A stretch of 40,299 nt of DNA from the NCBI GenBank assembly GCA_029547025.1, contig JAKPQA010000154.1, positions 1 through 40,299 of the forward strand, given 5' to 3'. Source of the DNA: Armatimonadota bacterium (GTDB taxonomy: Bacteria > Armatimonadota > Zipacnadia > UBA1398 > JAKPQA01). Numbering within the stretch: the stretch's first letter is position 1; every line of letters begins with the position of its first letter. The position numbers were made by a program, and so were the translations under genes. The notes beneath the pieces are model-generated. The model was not told where the DNA came from. It saw nothing but the letters and a program-made list of their open reading frames with translations, and ran no database searches. Below, piece after piece: positions 1 through 10,100 of this stretch.

Positions 1-673
1 CGCCCATCATCGGGCCGCCGCCGCCCATCATCGGGCCGCCGCCACCCATCATGGGGCCGCCGCCGCCCATCATCGGGCCGCCGCCACCCATCATGGGGCC
101 GCCGCCACCCATCATCGGACCGCCGCCACCCATCATGGGGCCACCGCCACCCATCATGGGGCCAGCGCCCATCATGGGGCCAGCGCCCATCATGGGGCCA
201 GCGCCACCCATCATGGGGCCAGCGCCCATCATGGGGCCAGCGCCCATGGACACGGCCATGCGCCGATTCGTGCCGACGGTCGCCGGGATGTCGGTCATCG
301 GGGTGCCATCGGAGGTGACTGGCAGCGCGACGGGCGGGGGATCGCCGGCCCGAGGCTCCACTTTGACTTCGAGAACGAGGTAGGAGTTGTCGGGCGTCTG
401 GCTCAGCTCGTCCAGCGACACACTCTGGCCGATGTCGAACCTCCCCCCCTGGTAATAGCCCTGGGTCTTGATGGTGACCCACTGGCCGCCTTCGGCCAGA
501 GCAGCGGAGCCGCTGCCCCAAGGTCCGGGCTTGTCGACGGCCTGGCCGGCCAGCGGTCCGCCGGCATAGATCACTTTGGTGTCGGCTGCCCCGAAGGTGG
601 GCGTGACTAGCGCCACGGTAAGGCCGAGGAGCGCCGCACCGGTGATGATCGCTATCAGCCTGGTGTCTCTCAT
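1..673 (-). CDS. Secreted protein with C-terminal Gly-Pro-Met-Met repeats (partial)
   Basis: The gene starts at the ATG complementary to 671-673 and runs off the left edge, so only about 224 residues are visible. The first 30 residues (MRDTRLIAIITGAALLGLTV, then an Ala-rich end) form a typical signal peptide, probably cut near FGA-A. A globular segment of about 115 residues follows (GGQWVTIKTQGYYQGGRFDI, SLDELSQTPDNSYLVLEV). From about position 243 down to 1 the protein is low complexity: 12 units of PMMGA-G (18 bp) or PMMGGGG (21 bp). Met-Met is kept in every unit although the preceding Pro codon alternates between CCC and CCG, so the repeat is translated and under selection. The reading frame stays open to base 1. 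I do not recognise the family. The signal peptide indicates export; the repeat could be a flexible, hydrophobic or metal-binding tail. Its 3' end is unknown. Confidence 0.8.
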   Translation of the reverse strand, partial: MRDTRLIAIITGAALLGLTVALVTPTFGAADTKVIYAGGPLAGQAVDKPGPWGSGSAALAEGGQWVTIKTQGYYQGGRFDIGQSVSLDELSQTPDNSYLVLEVKVEPRAGDPPPVALPVTSDGTPMTDIPATVGTNRRMAVSMGAGPMMGAGPMMGGAGPMMGAGPMMGAGPMMGGGGPMMGGGGPMMGGGGPMMGGGGPMMGGGGPMMGGGGPMMGGGGPMMG

Positions 674-850
674 GGCGATCTGCTGTCCCCTCTCACACCC
701 GGCCGAAGACACCGGCGGGTGTCACAGTCCCCAATCGGCTCGTGGGTTCACGCCTTCGGGCGGTTCCCACACCTTCAGGGCGTTGGTTCGCGCGGACCCA
801 CTCGTCATCCTCCCGCGCCGTGGCGGCACGGCCTGGCCGTGCGCCATGGG

Positions 851-1993
851 TCACGACACGAGCTCAAGCGTCACGGCATCGGCGACGAGCAGCCCCTTAG
901 TCGTCAGGCGGAGCCGGCCATCGGCCAGCTCCAGCAAGCCTCGCTGCTGGAGCGAGTACCCCTTAGACCAGATCGGCGGTTCGGCGGTTCCACCTGGGGG
1001 GCCTTCGAGTGTGTCGAGGGCGATTCCCTCGCGGAGGCGTAGCCCGAGCATGATGGCCTCGGTCCACGCGTTTTCCGGGGTGATCTCCTCCGAACCCTCC
1101 TGGTATGAGACGCCGTCGGTCACGCACCGCACGTAGTCGTCGTGTTGTCGTGCGTTCCACCAGCGCCGGCCGGCGATGAACGAGTGAGCGGCCGCGCCGA
1201 GTCCCAGGTATTCGCCGCGGCGCCAGTACGTCAGGTTGTGCCGGCACTCGGCGCCCGGGCGGGCGAAGTTGGACACCTCATAGCGGTCAAGGCCGTACTC
1301 GGCCAGTACATGGCCTGCCCGGGCGAAGCACCACGCTTCGTCCTCTTCTGACATGGGAGCGATGCGGCCGGCATCGCGCGCCCGGCGCAGCGGTGTGCCC
1401 TCCTCGTAGGTGAGCGCGTAGGCCGAGAGGTGCGGAAGCCCTCGCCGGGCCAGTTCGCGCAAGTCCGCCTCGAAGCGGTCGGGGGACTGACCGGGGATGC
1501 CGTAGATCAGGTCGGCCGAGAGGTCACTAAAACCCACGGCGTGGGCATCGGTGATGGCTTGATGGGCCTGGGTGGCTGTGTGGGTCCTGCCCAGAGCCTG
1601 GAGGAGGTCGTCGGACAATGACTGCACTCCCAGGCTCAGCCGGTTCGCCCCGGCGTCGCGGAGGCGTGCCAGTGTGTCGCGGGTGACGGTGCCGGGGTTG
1701 GCTTCCACGGTCACCTCGATGTCCGGTTCGACGGGCATGGAGTTGAGGCAGACGGTGAGGAGAGCCGCCAGGTCGGCGGGTGGCACGACGGTGGGCGTGC
1801 CCCCGCCGATGTAGAGGGTCGCGAGTGACCGACCCTGGCTGGCCAGGCTCGCAAGCTGGCGCTCGGCGTCGGTATGGAGTGCGCGCATGTAGGCGGCCAC
1901 GCTGTCGTGGTTGGCTGGAACCGACGCGAAGTCGCAGTAGAGGCACTTGGTTCGACAGAAGGGTATGTGGATGTACACGGAGATGGGGCGCAT
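851..1993 (-). CDS. hemW: HemW-type radical SAM protein (heme chaperone; coproporphyrinogen oxidase-like)
   Basis: A 380-residue radical SAM protein. The cluster motif is at C13-x3-C17-x2-C20, followed by D-F. HemW proteins have this CDF, whereas true HemN enzymes have a further Cys two residues after the third, so HemW is the better call. IGGGTPT near residue 65 is the SAM-binding glycine motif, and the C-terminal region (NLTYWRRGEYLGLGAAAHSF) is the usual HemW/HemN wing. Family knowledge: HemW binds heme and helps insert it into respiratory proteins in the cytoplasm; it is not thought to be an oxidase. It starts 5 bp after the lepA stop codon, so the two are almost certainly cotranscribed, a pairing seen in many bacteria. 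Length is normal. A heme-handling protein is consistent with the cytochromes at 36546-39674, but the distance allows no direct link. Confidence 0.95.
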   Translation of the reverse strand: MRPISVYIHIPFCRTKCLYCDFASVPANHDSVAAYMRALHTDAERQLASLASQGRSLATLYIGGGTPTVVPPADLAALLTVCLNSMPVEPDIEVTVEANPGTVTRDTLARLRDAGANRLSLGVQSLSDDLLQALGRTHTATQAHQAITDAHAVGFSDLSADLIYGIPGQSPDRFEADLRELARRGLPHLSAYALTYEEGTPLRRARDAGRIAPMSEEDEAWCFARAGHVLAEYGLDRYEVSNFARPGAECRHNLTYWRRGEYLGLGAAAHSFIAGRRWWNARQHDDYVRCVTDGVSYQEGSEEITPENAWTEAIMLGLRLREGIALDTLEGPPGGTAEPPIWSKGYSLQQRGLLELADGRLRLTTKGLLVADAVTLELVS

Positions 1994-1998
1994 GGGCG

Positions 1999-3828
1999 TC
2001 AGTCGTCGAGCTTGAGGAGGGTCATGAATGCCTCCTGGGGGATCTCGACACTCCCCACCATCTTCATCCGTTTCTTGCCGGCCTTCTGCTTCTCGAGCAG
2101 CTTACGCTTGCGGGTGATGTCCCCCCCGTAACACTTGGCCAGCACGTTCTTGCGATAGGGAGAGATGGCGGCGGCCGCGATCACACGTCCCCCGATGGCG
2201 CCCTGGATCTGGATCCGGAACTGCTGCCGGGGGAGCACGTGCTTGAGCCGGCTGACGATGTCGCGGGCCCGCTCGTAGGCTCGATCGCGGTGGATGATGA
2301 CTGAAAGGGCATCGACCGGGTCGCCGTTGAGCCAGATGTCGAGCCGGACCACGTTGGCTGGACGCACGCCGATGGGCTCATAGTCGAGGGACCCATAGCC
2401 CCGGCTACGGGATTTGAGTTGGTCGAAGAAGTCCACGAGGATCTCGGCGAGAGGGAGCTCGTACACGAGCGTGACCCGCTGGCCGTCATGGTAGTGCATG
2501 TTGGAGAAGACGCCGCGCCGGTCGCCACAGAGCTCCATGAGGGGCCCGACGTATTCCTCAGGTGTGCTGATCCGGGCGAGGACGTAGGGCTCCTCGACCC
2601 GGACGATCCGGTCGGCGGTAGGGAAGAGGGACGGGTTGTCGATGTCGACGGCACTACCGTCGGTCAAGTGGACACGGTAGACCACGTTGGGCGCCGTGGC
2701 GATGAGGTTGGAGCCGTATTCGCGTTCGAGGCGCTCCTGGACAATCTCCATGTGGAGCAAGCCGAGGAAGCCCGCGCGGAAGCCGAAGCCAAGGGCTTCG
2801 GAGGTCTCCTTCTCGTAGCTGAGGGCCGCGTCGTTGAGCTGGAGCTTCTCGAGGGCGTCGCGCAGGTTGTCGTATTCCGAGTTGTCGGTGGGGTAGAGTC
2901 CGCAGAACACCACGGGCTGGGCGACCTTGTAGCCGGGGAGTGGCTCGGGAGCGGGATGGTGGGCATCGGTGACCGTATCGCCGACGCGCATATCCGACAG
3001 GCGCTTGACGCCGGCGACGAGGAAGCCGACGTCACCGGCCAGGAGCTCCCGGGCGGGCACGAGACCGGGAGCGAAGATGCCCACGGTCTCGACCCGGAAG
3101 GACCCGCCGGTGGCCATCATGCGGACGATCTGGCCGGCGCGGACCGAGCCCGAGACGACGCGGATGAAGCCGATGACCCCCCGGTGGGGGTCGAAGGTCG
3201 AGTCGAAGATGAGGCAACGCAGGGGTTCCTCATCGCTGACGGGCGGCGGAACGCGGTCGACGACGGCCTGGAGGACTTCCTCGGTGCCGATGCCTTCTTT
3301 GGCGCTGGTGAGGACCACGTCGTCGGGATCGAGTCCGAGTTCGTCGAGGATCTGCTCTTTCACCTCGTCGATGCGAGCACCTGGCAGGTCGATCTTGTTG
3401 ATCACCGGGATGATGGTGAGGTTGTGCTCGAGCGCCATCAGGAAGTTGGCGATGGTCTGGGCCTCGACGCCCTGGGAGGCGTCGACGAGCAATAGGGCCC
3501 CCTCGCACGCAGCGAGTGTGCGTGAGACCTCGTAGGCGAAGTCCACATGGCCGGGGGTGTCGATGAGGTTGAGCGTGTAGGTCTCGCCATCGCGGGCCGT
3601 GTATTCGAGCCGGACGGCGCTGGCCTTGATGGTGATTCCGCGCTCGCGCTCGAGGTCCATCTGGTCGAGGACCTGCTCGCGCATCTGCCGATCGGGCACG
3701 GCCCCGGTGAACTCCAGAAGGCGGTCTGCCAGCGTGGACTTCCCGTGGTCGATGTGCGCGATGATGCAGAAGTTGCGTACGAGAGCCCGCGTGCGCGGCT
3801 TCTCAACTGTGGCGGTCGGTGCATCCAT
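1999..3828 (-). CDS. lepA: Elongation factor 4 (LepA), translational GTPase
   Basis: A 609-residue GTPase of normal length. GTPase motifs: G1 AHIDHGKST at residues 24-32, G2 region RERGITIK at 61-68, G3 DTPGH at 90-94, then NKID and a SAKEGIG segment. The LepA-specific C-terminal domain is complete ([14 protein letters not shown], and the terminal stretch [18 protein letters not shown]). Family knowledge: LepA acts on ribosomes in the cytoplasm during initiation or stalled elongation. The ATG at 3828 is followed by a short acidic/Pro leader before the conserved [12 protein letters not shown]. It is the first gene of the lepA-hemW operon, and a minus-strand -10-like box lies about 60 bp upstream. 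No oddities seen. Confidence 0.98.
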   Translation of the reverse strand: MDAPTATVEKPRTRALVRNFCIIAHIDHGKSTLADRLLEFTGAVPDRQMREQVLDQMDLERERGITIKASAVRLEYTARDGETYTLNLIDTPGHVDFAYEVSRTLAACEGALLLVDASQGVEAQTIANFLMALEHNLTIIPVINKIDLPGARIDEVKEQILDELGLDPDDVVLTSAKEGIGTEEVLQAVVDRVPPPVSDEEPLRCLIFDSTFDPHRGVIGFIRVVSGSVRAGQIVRMMATGGSFRVETVGIFAPGLVPARELLAGDVGFLVAGVKRLSDMRVGDTVTDAHHPAPEPLPGYKVAQPVVFCGLYPTDNSEYDNLRDALEKLQLNDAALSYEKETSEALGFGFRAGFLGLLHMEIVQERLEREYGSNLIATAPNVVYRVHLTDGSAVDIDNPSLFPTADRIVRVEEPYVLARISTPEEYVGPLMELCGDRRGVFSNMHYHDGQRVTLVYELPLAEILVDFFDQLKSRSRGYGSLDYEPIGVRPANVVRLDIWLNGDPVDALSVIIHRDRAYERARDIVSRLKHVLPRQQFRIQIQGAIGGRVIAAAAISPYRKNVLAKCYGGDITRKRKLLEKQKAGKKRMKMVGSVEIPQEAFMTLLKLDD

Positions 3829-3885
3829 GTTGTGGTTGTGTCGGCATCCTCACGTCTACCTCAGGCCCTGTTGTCCCTTCGGGTC

Positions 3886-3913
3886 AGTATACGGGCTAAG
3901 GGGGGCTCGGGGA
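3886..3913 (-). promoter_or_regulatory. Candidate sigma70-type promoter of lepA-hemW
   Basis: On the minus strand a TATACT box (3891-3886; five of six matches to TATAAT) is preceded at 16 bp spacing by a weak TTCCCC box (3913-3908). It lies about 58 bp upstream of the lepA ATG in an otherwise very GC-rich stretch. The -10 is good and the -35 poor, so this is tentative. Confidence 0.4.
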
Positions 3914-3989
3914 AGAGCCGGGAGGACGGGATGAAGGGCGGCGAAACCGTGCCCCGTCTTGCCCCCACGTGACGCGCGACCCTCCAGCG

Positions 3990-4024
3990 GGCCGGATGGC
4001 GCCCTTCCCGCTGCGCGGGCCCCT
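3990..4024 (+). repeat. Palindromic element M1, copy 1
   Basis: This stretch contains the hairpin CCCGC-TGC-GCGGG flanked by GGCGCCC and GGCCCC. Its reverse complement matches 40128-40162 with one difference in about 34 bases (CGCAGCGGG against CGGAGCGGG). The two copies are 36 kb apart, in opposite orientation and both outside genes, as expected for a dispersed intergenic repeat family. No coding function is visible. Confidence 0.7.
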
Positions 4025-4102
4025 TCCATTCGGCCCGGCGCTCGGTGGCCCTCGACGGGCCGGAGAGCGCATCCAGGCGGCGCGATCCGCCTTCGGTCGA
4101 CC

Positions 4103-4166
4103 CGGGCCCATTGGGGGCCCACCATCCGGCTTCGCCGGACGGTCCTCCCCATGTGGCCCCTCCGCC
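4103..4166 (+). repeat. Hairpin element M2, copy A
   Basis: Architecture: CGGGCCCATTGGGGGCCCAC, then a hairpin ACC-A-TCCGGC-TTC-GCCGGA-C-GGT (4121-4143), then CCTCCCCATGTGGCCCCTCC. Three further copies lie at 39741-39796, 39993-40055 and 40204-40249, all in this orientation. The flanks stay similar while the stem sequence differs between copies and still pairs. I do not recognise the element from any named family. Confidence 0.7.
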
Positions 4167-4324
4167 ACACACCAAGACCCGCCCGGCCCAAGGGCCTCGG
4201 GTGGCGCGCGGCGTGACGAAGGGCAGCGGGCAGGGTGAGCGGGGCGGGCGCGTTCCCGGCAGGAGGCCCGGTGGGCCGGTCGGAACTCGCGCCGGACCAC
4301 CTCGCCGTGTTGGAGGCGTTTGGC

Positions 4325-6871
4325 ATGGTAAGGGCACTGGGCGCGGCGTGGGCCGTGCTGGCGTTCGCAGCGACGGCAGCAGACGCCGGCACGCTCACTG
4401 TTCCGTGGTCGCGGGACACGTTCGACGCGGATGAAGGCTGCGTGTGGGCGCCGGAGCAGGACCAGTTGAACTTCCCGCGCATGAACGCGCACTACATCGC
4501 GCCGCCGGAGGAGGGGGCCGACTGGCAGGCTTGGCTCGAGTCGCTGCGGCGGTACCGCCGGTTCGTGCGCGAGCACCTGGGTGACGCCTCTGGGTGGCGT
4601 ATCGACGTCGACTTCGACGGCGTACGTGCATGGATTCGGCTGGACGAGGCCTGGTCGAAGGCTCTGGCGCTCGCTCCCGGTGAGCGGATCGTGCTCGAGG
4701 GTCAGGCGCGTTGGCGCGAGGGGAATGACCGCCTCTGCGCGGCTTTCGACCTGTGGACGAAGGGGGACGGCCGGTCCGACTACTGGGCGGGCTGGTCGGG
4801 TGTTGTCGCTTGGGCCCGTGTGCCGGCGGATGGCGAGTGGCATCCGTTCCGGATGGAGGTGACGGTCCCTCCCTTTGATGTGAATGCCGTTCGGGCGCGG
4901 CCGATCTTCGGCATGGATGGGACGTTCGACACCACGCGCGGTCGCCTATCGCTGAAGGAGCTCTCGCTGACGGTGCCGCGGCCGGCGCGGTCGGCCGGCG
5001 TTTTCGAGTTCGGCGCAGCGGTACGACCACCGCTAATCGATGACGCCCTCTACCGTCGGCCGGACCTGGCATGGGCGAGCCGCAACTTCGTGTGCGGGTT
5101 CGTGTTCATGTACGACCGGGCATTCTGGGATCCGGAGACGGGGCGGTACCAGGTGGACCGGCTCCTGCGGGACGCGCGGCGGGAGTTCGGTGGATTCGAC
5201 TCGGTGGTGCTCTGGCAGGCGTACCCGCGCATCGGGGCCGACGCCCGGAACCAGTTTGACTTCTTCCGGGACATGCCCGGGGGCTTGTCGGCCTTGCGCG
5301 AGGTCGTTGACCGTTTCCATCAGAGCGGCGTCCGGGTGTTCATCCCGTACAACCCCTGGGACCTGAGCACGAGGCGCGAGGCCGTCTCTGACGACGAGGC
5401 GCTGGCGCGAATGGTTGCGGCTCTCGGTGCCGATGGCGTTTTCCTCGATACCATGGTCGAGGCGCCGGCGGGTCTGCGGGAGGCTGTCGACGCGGTCCGG
5501 CCGGGGGTGGTCTTGGAGCCCGAGGGGCATCCGACGGTCGAGGAGCTGGAGCGTTGCAGCAGCTCGTGGGCCCAGGGGCTCGAGAGCTTTCCCGGTATCG
5601 GGGCGCTGCGGCTGAAGTGGATCGAGCCGCGGCACATGCAGCACCAGATCCGGCGGTGGGACACCTCGCACACCAGCGAGCTGGCCGCGGCGTGGCTGAA
5701 CGGCAGCGGCATGCTGGTGTGGGAGAACGTGTTCGGCACGTGGAACCCATGGGACCCATCCGACCGGGCCGCCCTGCGGCGCATGGCGCCGGTGCAGCGC
5801 GCGTTCGCCGACCTCCTGTCGGCTGGCGAGTGGCTGCCGGCCTACCCGACGCAGACGGCGTCGGTGCATGCTTCGTGCTGGCAGCGCGGTGGCGTGCGGT
5901 TGTGGACGCTGATGAACGAGGGCGCCGCAGGCGACATCGCGGTTCTCGAGGCCGGGCCGTCTGGGGTGCGGTGGTATGACTTGTGGCGCGGGGCTGAGCT
6001 TGAACCGAGGGGCGGTCAGGTTGTGCTCCCGCTCGACCGGCTTGGTGCGGTTCTGTCGCTCGAGCCCGGGGTCTCTGTCGCGGGTCTGCGGGAGCTGCTG
6101 CGCGCTCAGGCGCGGCGCGCCGAGCGCGACGCGGCGCCACCGGCGATCGACGCCCGCATGGCCGCGCTGCCGGTGGTGGAGTCCAAGCCGGCTCCGGCGG
6201 TGGCGGCCAGCGCGGCGGCTCCTGAGGGCATGCTGCGAGTGGCCGGTGGCGAACATGCGTTTCACGTGGAACACATGCGGCGCGAGTGCGGATGCTTCCC
6301 CGACCCCGGCACACCCCGTCGGGGCTGGATGGACTTCCTGCGTGGCTACCCGTATGACGAGAGGTTGGCGCATCAGGCCGTGGTGGCGACCGGGGACTTG
6401 TGGGTGGCCCCCGGGGTGGTGACGAAGGGCCAATACGCGCGGTTCCTGGCAGCCACTGGCTACCGCCCCCGGTGCGGCGACCGGTTCCTGGCGGACTGGC
6501 CCGGCCGGTCCTGTCCGCCGGGGCGCGAGCAAGAGCCCGTGGTGTACGTCGATCTTGCAGACGCTCGAGCGTACGCCGCTTGGGCGGGTGGCCGGTTGCC
6601 GACCGAGTGGGAGTGGCAGGCTGCCGCCGAGGCGTTGGGAGACGCCTTCGTGCGGGGCGAGGTGTGGGAGTGGACGGAGAGCGAGCGTGACGACGGCCAC
6701 ACGCGCTTCGCGATGCTCCGGGGCGGGAGCCGGTATCGCGCCGAGGGGTCGGTGTGGTACTTCCCGGGGGGCGAGCAGCCGATCGGGACCCACGCCAAGT
6801 TCCTGCTGATGCACCCGGGGCTCGACCGGTGCGGGACCATCGGTTTCCGGTGCGTGGTGCCAGCGGTGTGA
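4325..6871 (+). CDS. Secreted glycosidase-like protein fused to a C-terminal FGE-sulfatase fold
   Basis: I place the start at the ATG at 4325 because it opens a clean signal peptide (MVRALGAAWAVLAFAATAAD, cut near ADA-G); the frame is open from 4235 but that part looks non-coding. The mature protein is about 825 residues. Residues ~30-235 are a Trp-rich beta-sandwich-like region that may bind carbohydrate. Residues ~238-560 resemble a TIM barrel of a glycoside hydrolase: FVFMYDRAFWDPETGRYQVD, VLWQAYPRIG, VFIPYNPWD, LGADGVFLDTMVEAP near 370-380 and VVLEPEGHP near 395, with several candidate catalytic Asp/Glu. Residues ~634-848 are an FGE-sulfatase fold: TKGQYARFLAATGY, GRLPTEWEWQAAAEA, EVWEWTE, LRGGSRYR, GTIGFRCV. 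The Cys pair that true formylglycine-generating enzymes carry after RGGS is absent, so I predict a binding or lost-activity module. Substrate unknown. It stands alone between divergent lepA and the uvrA-like gene. Confidence 0.75.
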   Translation: MVRALGAAWAVLAFAATAADAGTLTVPWSRDTFDADEGCVWAPEQDQLNFPRMNAHYIAPPEEGADWQAWLESLRRYRRFVREHLGDASGWRIDVDFDGVRAWIRLDEAWSKALALAPGERIVLEGQARWREGNDRLCAAFDLWTKGDGRSDYWAGWSGVVAWARVPADGEWHPFRMEVTVPPFDVNAVRARPIFGMDGTFDTTRGRLSLKELSLTVPRPARSAGVFEFGAAVRPPLIDDALYRRPDLAWASRNFVCGFVFMYDRAFWDPETGRYQVDRLLRDARREFGGFDSVVLWQAYPRIGADARNQFDFFRDMPGGLSALREVVDRFHQSGVRVFIPYNPWDLSTRREAVSDDEALARMVAALGADGVFLDTMVEAPAGLREAVDAVRPGVVLEPEGHPTVEELERCSSSWAQGLESFPGIGALRLKWIEPRHMQHQIRRWDTSHTSELAAAWLNGSGMLVWENVFGTWNPWDPSDRAALRRMAPVQRAFADLLSAGEWLPAYPTQTASVHASCWQRGGVRLWTLMNEGAAGDIAVLEAGPSGVRWYDLWRGAELEPRGGQVVLPLDRLGAVLSLEPGVSVAGLRELLRAQARRAERDAAPPAIDARMAALPVVESKPAPAVAASAAAPEGMLRVAGGEHAFHVEHMRRECGCFPDPGTPRRGWMDFLRGYPYDERLAHQAVVATGDLWVAPGVVTKGQYARFLAATGYRPRCGDRFLADWPGRSCPPGREQEPVVYVDLADARAYAAWAGGRLPTEWEWQAAAEALGDAFVRGEVWEWTESERDDGHTRFAMLRGGSRYRAEGSVWYFPGGEQPIGTHAKFLLMHPGLDRCGTIGFRCVVPAV

Positions 6872-7107
6872 GGGTCAGGGGCCCGGGTCCTGGGCGGTAG
6901 CCCAAGGCTTGCCGCGTTCGATCGGGCCGGTTCACGCGTGCACCTGCCGGTCAAGCGGCCCGCGGTGTGCTGCGGTGATCGGGGGTTCGTGCGGGCGGGC
7001 GGAGGTGCGGCTATGGCGTGTGCGGAAGGAGAGCCAGTTGACCCCGGCGAGATGGCGGCACATCCGCCATGCGCCGGCCCAGACGGCCAACGGGCGAAGG
7101 GCAGAGC

Positions 7108-10100
7108 GTGCGGCAGACCACGACCCATATCAGCGTGCGCGGGGCATGCGAGCATAACCTGCGGAACATCGATCTCGACCTGCCGCACGATCAGCTTGTC
7201 GTGTTCACCGGTGTGTCGGGTTCGGGCAAGTCGAGCCTGATCTACGAGACGCTATTCCGCGAGAGCCAGCGGCGCCATGTGGCGTCGCTCCCGCTGCACC
7301 TGAGGGCGCTCTTTGGTGGCCTCACCCGGCCAAAGGCCGACACGCTGGACGGCCTGCGGCCCGCCATTGCGGTTCAGCGGACCGGTCTCCGGTCGGGCCG
7401 GCGGGGGACCGTGGGCGCCATCACCGAGGTGCTCGACTTCCTGGCCGTCCTGTTCGCCCGGGCGGGCGAGGGGCTCGAGGCGGACGACGTGGACCCGCGG
7501 GTGTTCCTGCCCACATCGCATCGCGGCGCCTGTCCGGCGTGTGGGGGCACAGGCACCCGGGATGAGGTGGATCTTGGCGCACTGCTGCCCGATCCGCGCC
7601 GGAGCATTAGCGAGGGGGCCATTGCGTCGACGACGCCGACCGGCTATGTCCGCTACAGCCGGCTGACGCGACCCGGATGGCTCGTCTTGGCGTCGGTGCT
7701 GGGCTTCTCTCTGGACACGCCCTGGGAGGCGCTCACACCGGAGCAGCGGGACGCCGTTCTGTACGGCAGTCCCGGGCTGCGGCAGGCGAGTTCACTGCTG
7801 AGCGACTTTGGCGGGATCGTGCCGACCATACAGGCGGCCTACCGACGCTCACCGACCGGCCTGACGCGCCGGTTTGTGCGCACCGTGACCTGCCAGGACT
7901 GCCTGGGGACGCGCCTCAACCCCGAGGCGCTACGCGTTCGGCTGGGTGGCAGGACCATGGCCGAGCTGCAAGGGCTCACGGTGGACGCATGCCAGGAGTT
8001 CCTGGCCGGGGTCCACTTCGACGGCTCGCGCCGGCGCATCGCCGAGGCGATCCTCCCGGAGATCTCCCTACGCCTGGGCCTGCTCGTCGAGCTGGGACTG
8101 GGGTACCTGCATCTCGACCGGCCCGTCGACACGCTATCGGGTGGCGAAGCCCAGCGGGTACGCCTGGCCAGCCAGGTCTCGTCGGGCATCTCCGGCGTGC
8201 TGTACGTACTCGACGAGCCCTCGGTGGGGCTCCATGCGCGCGACCACAACCGGCTGCTGGGCGTGCTCCGCCGCCTGCGTGACCTGGGCAACACCCTCTG
8301 CGTGGCCGAGCACGACCGTTCGACGATTTTGGCCGCCGACTATGTGGTGGACATGGGGCCCGGGCCTGCCGACAGGGGCGGGCGAGTGGTGGCATCGGGG
8401 CCGCCGTCGGCCATCGCCGAGTCGCCGGAGTCCATCACGGGCGCCTACTTGCGCGGCGCGCGTACGGCGATTCGGCTCGGCCCGAGACGCCCGGCCGTGG
8501 GGCCGGCCATCACCATCCGCGGCGCACGCTTTCGGAACCTCAAGAACCTGGATGTCCGGATACCGCTGGGCGCGCTGGTGTGTGTTACCGGGGTGTCCGG
8601 GTCGGGGAAGAGCACGCTGGTTCATGGGATCCTGCGGCCGGCGCTGTCTCGCTTGCTGACCCAGGGACGCTCGAGCAGACCCGTGGGCGACCACGACGCG
8701 GTGGAGGGCGCGGAGCAGATCGCCCGGGTCATCGAGATCGACCAGCAGCCCATCGGCCGATCTCCCCGCTCGAACCCGGCGACGTACACCCGTGCCTTCG
8801 ATCACATTCGGAACGCGTTCGCGAAGATGCCCGAAGCGCAGGTCCGCGGGTTCGGCCTGAGCCACTTCAGTTTCAACGTGGCCGGCGGGCGGTGCGAAGC
8901 GTGTTCGGGTGCCGGGGTCATACGCGTGCCCATGCAGTTGGTACCCGATGTCTTCGTGGAGTGCGAGGAGTGCGGCGGGAAGCGCTTCTCGCGCGATGTG
9001 CTCCGCGTGCGCTACCGCGGGGTCAGTATCAGCCAGGTGCTCGAGATGACCGCCGAGGCCGCTCGTGAGCTCTTCTCGAGCATCCCGGCCGTGGAGCGGG
9101 CCATGTCGGCTCTGTGCGAGGTGGGACTCGACTACATCCGCCTCGGCCAGCCGGCCACGAGTCTCTCGGGCGGTGAGGCCCAGCGCGTGAAGTTGGCTGC
9201 CCACGTGGCCAAGCCGCGCATGGGGCATACGCTGTACCTGCTGGACGAGCCGACCACGGGTCTTCACTTTGCCGACATCGACCGGCTGCTTCACCTCCTG
9301 GGTCGGCTGGTCGACGAGGGCAACACGGTGTTGGTCATCGAGCACAACCCCGATGTGATCCGGTCGGCCGATTGGGTGATCGACCTGGGTCCCGAGGGAG
9401 GCGATGGCGGCGGCGAGATTGTAGCCGAGGGCACGCCCGAGGACCTCCAGGCGCTGGGGCGCCGTGGCGACTGCCGCTCGTGGACGGCTCGTCTCTTGGC
9501 CTCACCCGATGATTGCATCGCCGATGCCCCGGGTCCGCGGATGTGGCCGGCCGGCGGCCCGCAGCGGCAGCTGTGCGTGCGCGGCGCTCGGGCCAACAAC
9601 CTGCAGGCGATCGATGTGGACATCCCCAAGGCCGCTATTACCTGTGTCACCGGTCCTTCGGGCTCGGGCAAGTCATCGCTGGTGTTCGACACCATCTATG
9701 CCGCATGCCAGAACACCTTCGCGCAGTGTTTGTCTTCGTATGCGCGGCAGGCTCTGGGCGGCATGAGGGCTCTTGATGCCACATCGGTGACCGGCGTCAG
9801 TCCCGCGGTGGCCGTGGACCGGCGCAGCCGGGTCGCGTCGTCGCGCTCCATGGTGGGGACGGCTACCGAGGTCCTTCAGCTGCTGCGGGTGCTTTGGGCC
9901 CGCGTGGGCGTCCGTCACTGCCCGCAGTGCGGGGAAGCGGTTCGTCCGCTGACGGCCGATGCCATTGCCGATCGGATTGCCGCCGACGCCGGAGGGCGCA
10001 TGATCCAGCTGGTGGCTCCGGTGGCTCGCGGGGCCCGGCGGCGTCGCGAGGTGGCCGAGCTCGTCGCTGATCTGGTAGCCGGCGGGTTGGTGCGTGTTCG

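Larger units (their letters stand above)
3829..4324. other. Gene-free interval between lepA and the glycosidase/FGE fusion
   Basis: About 500 bp between divergent genes. I see no convincing gene here; the long frames that cross it are GC-driven and lack ribosome binding sites. It holds the lepA promoter candidate (3886-3913), an inverted copy of a 34-bp element found again at 40128-40162, and one copy of the hairpin element listed at 4103-4166. A frame open from 4235 would extend the downstream gene, but its signal peptide starts at 4325. Confidence 0.6.

Noticed and set aside
1-250. Array of 12 short repeats at the left edge, considered as CRISPR or DNA satellite
   Set aside because: There are no spacers; unit length is a multiple of 3 and a minus-strand frame with signal peptide runs through all of them, so it is a coding repeat.
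2419-3495. 358-residue plus-strand frame inside lepA
   Set aside because: Antisense to a fully conserved LepA sequence and made of Asp/Gly/Val/Glu repeats typical of reversed GC-rich codons.
4235-4324. Upstream start for the glycosidase/FGE protein
   Set aside because: It would place about 30 residues before a textbook signal peptide; the ATG at 4325 is a better start.
5033-6814. Long minus-strand frame opposite the glycosidase/FGE gene
   Set aside because: Rich in Pro/Arg/His with no domain or ribosome site; the plus-strand frame has a signal peptide and recognisable folds. It is a GC-codon shadow.
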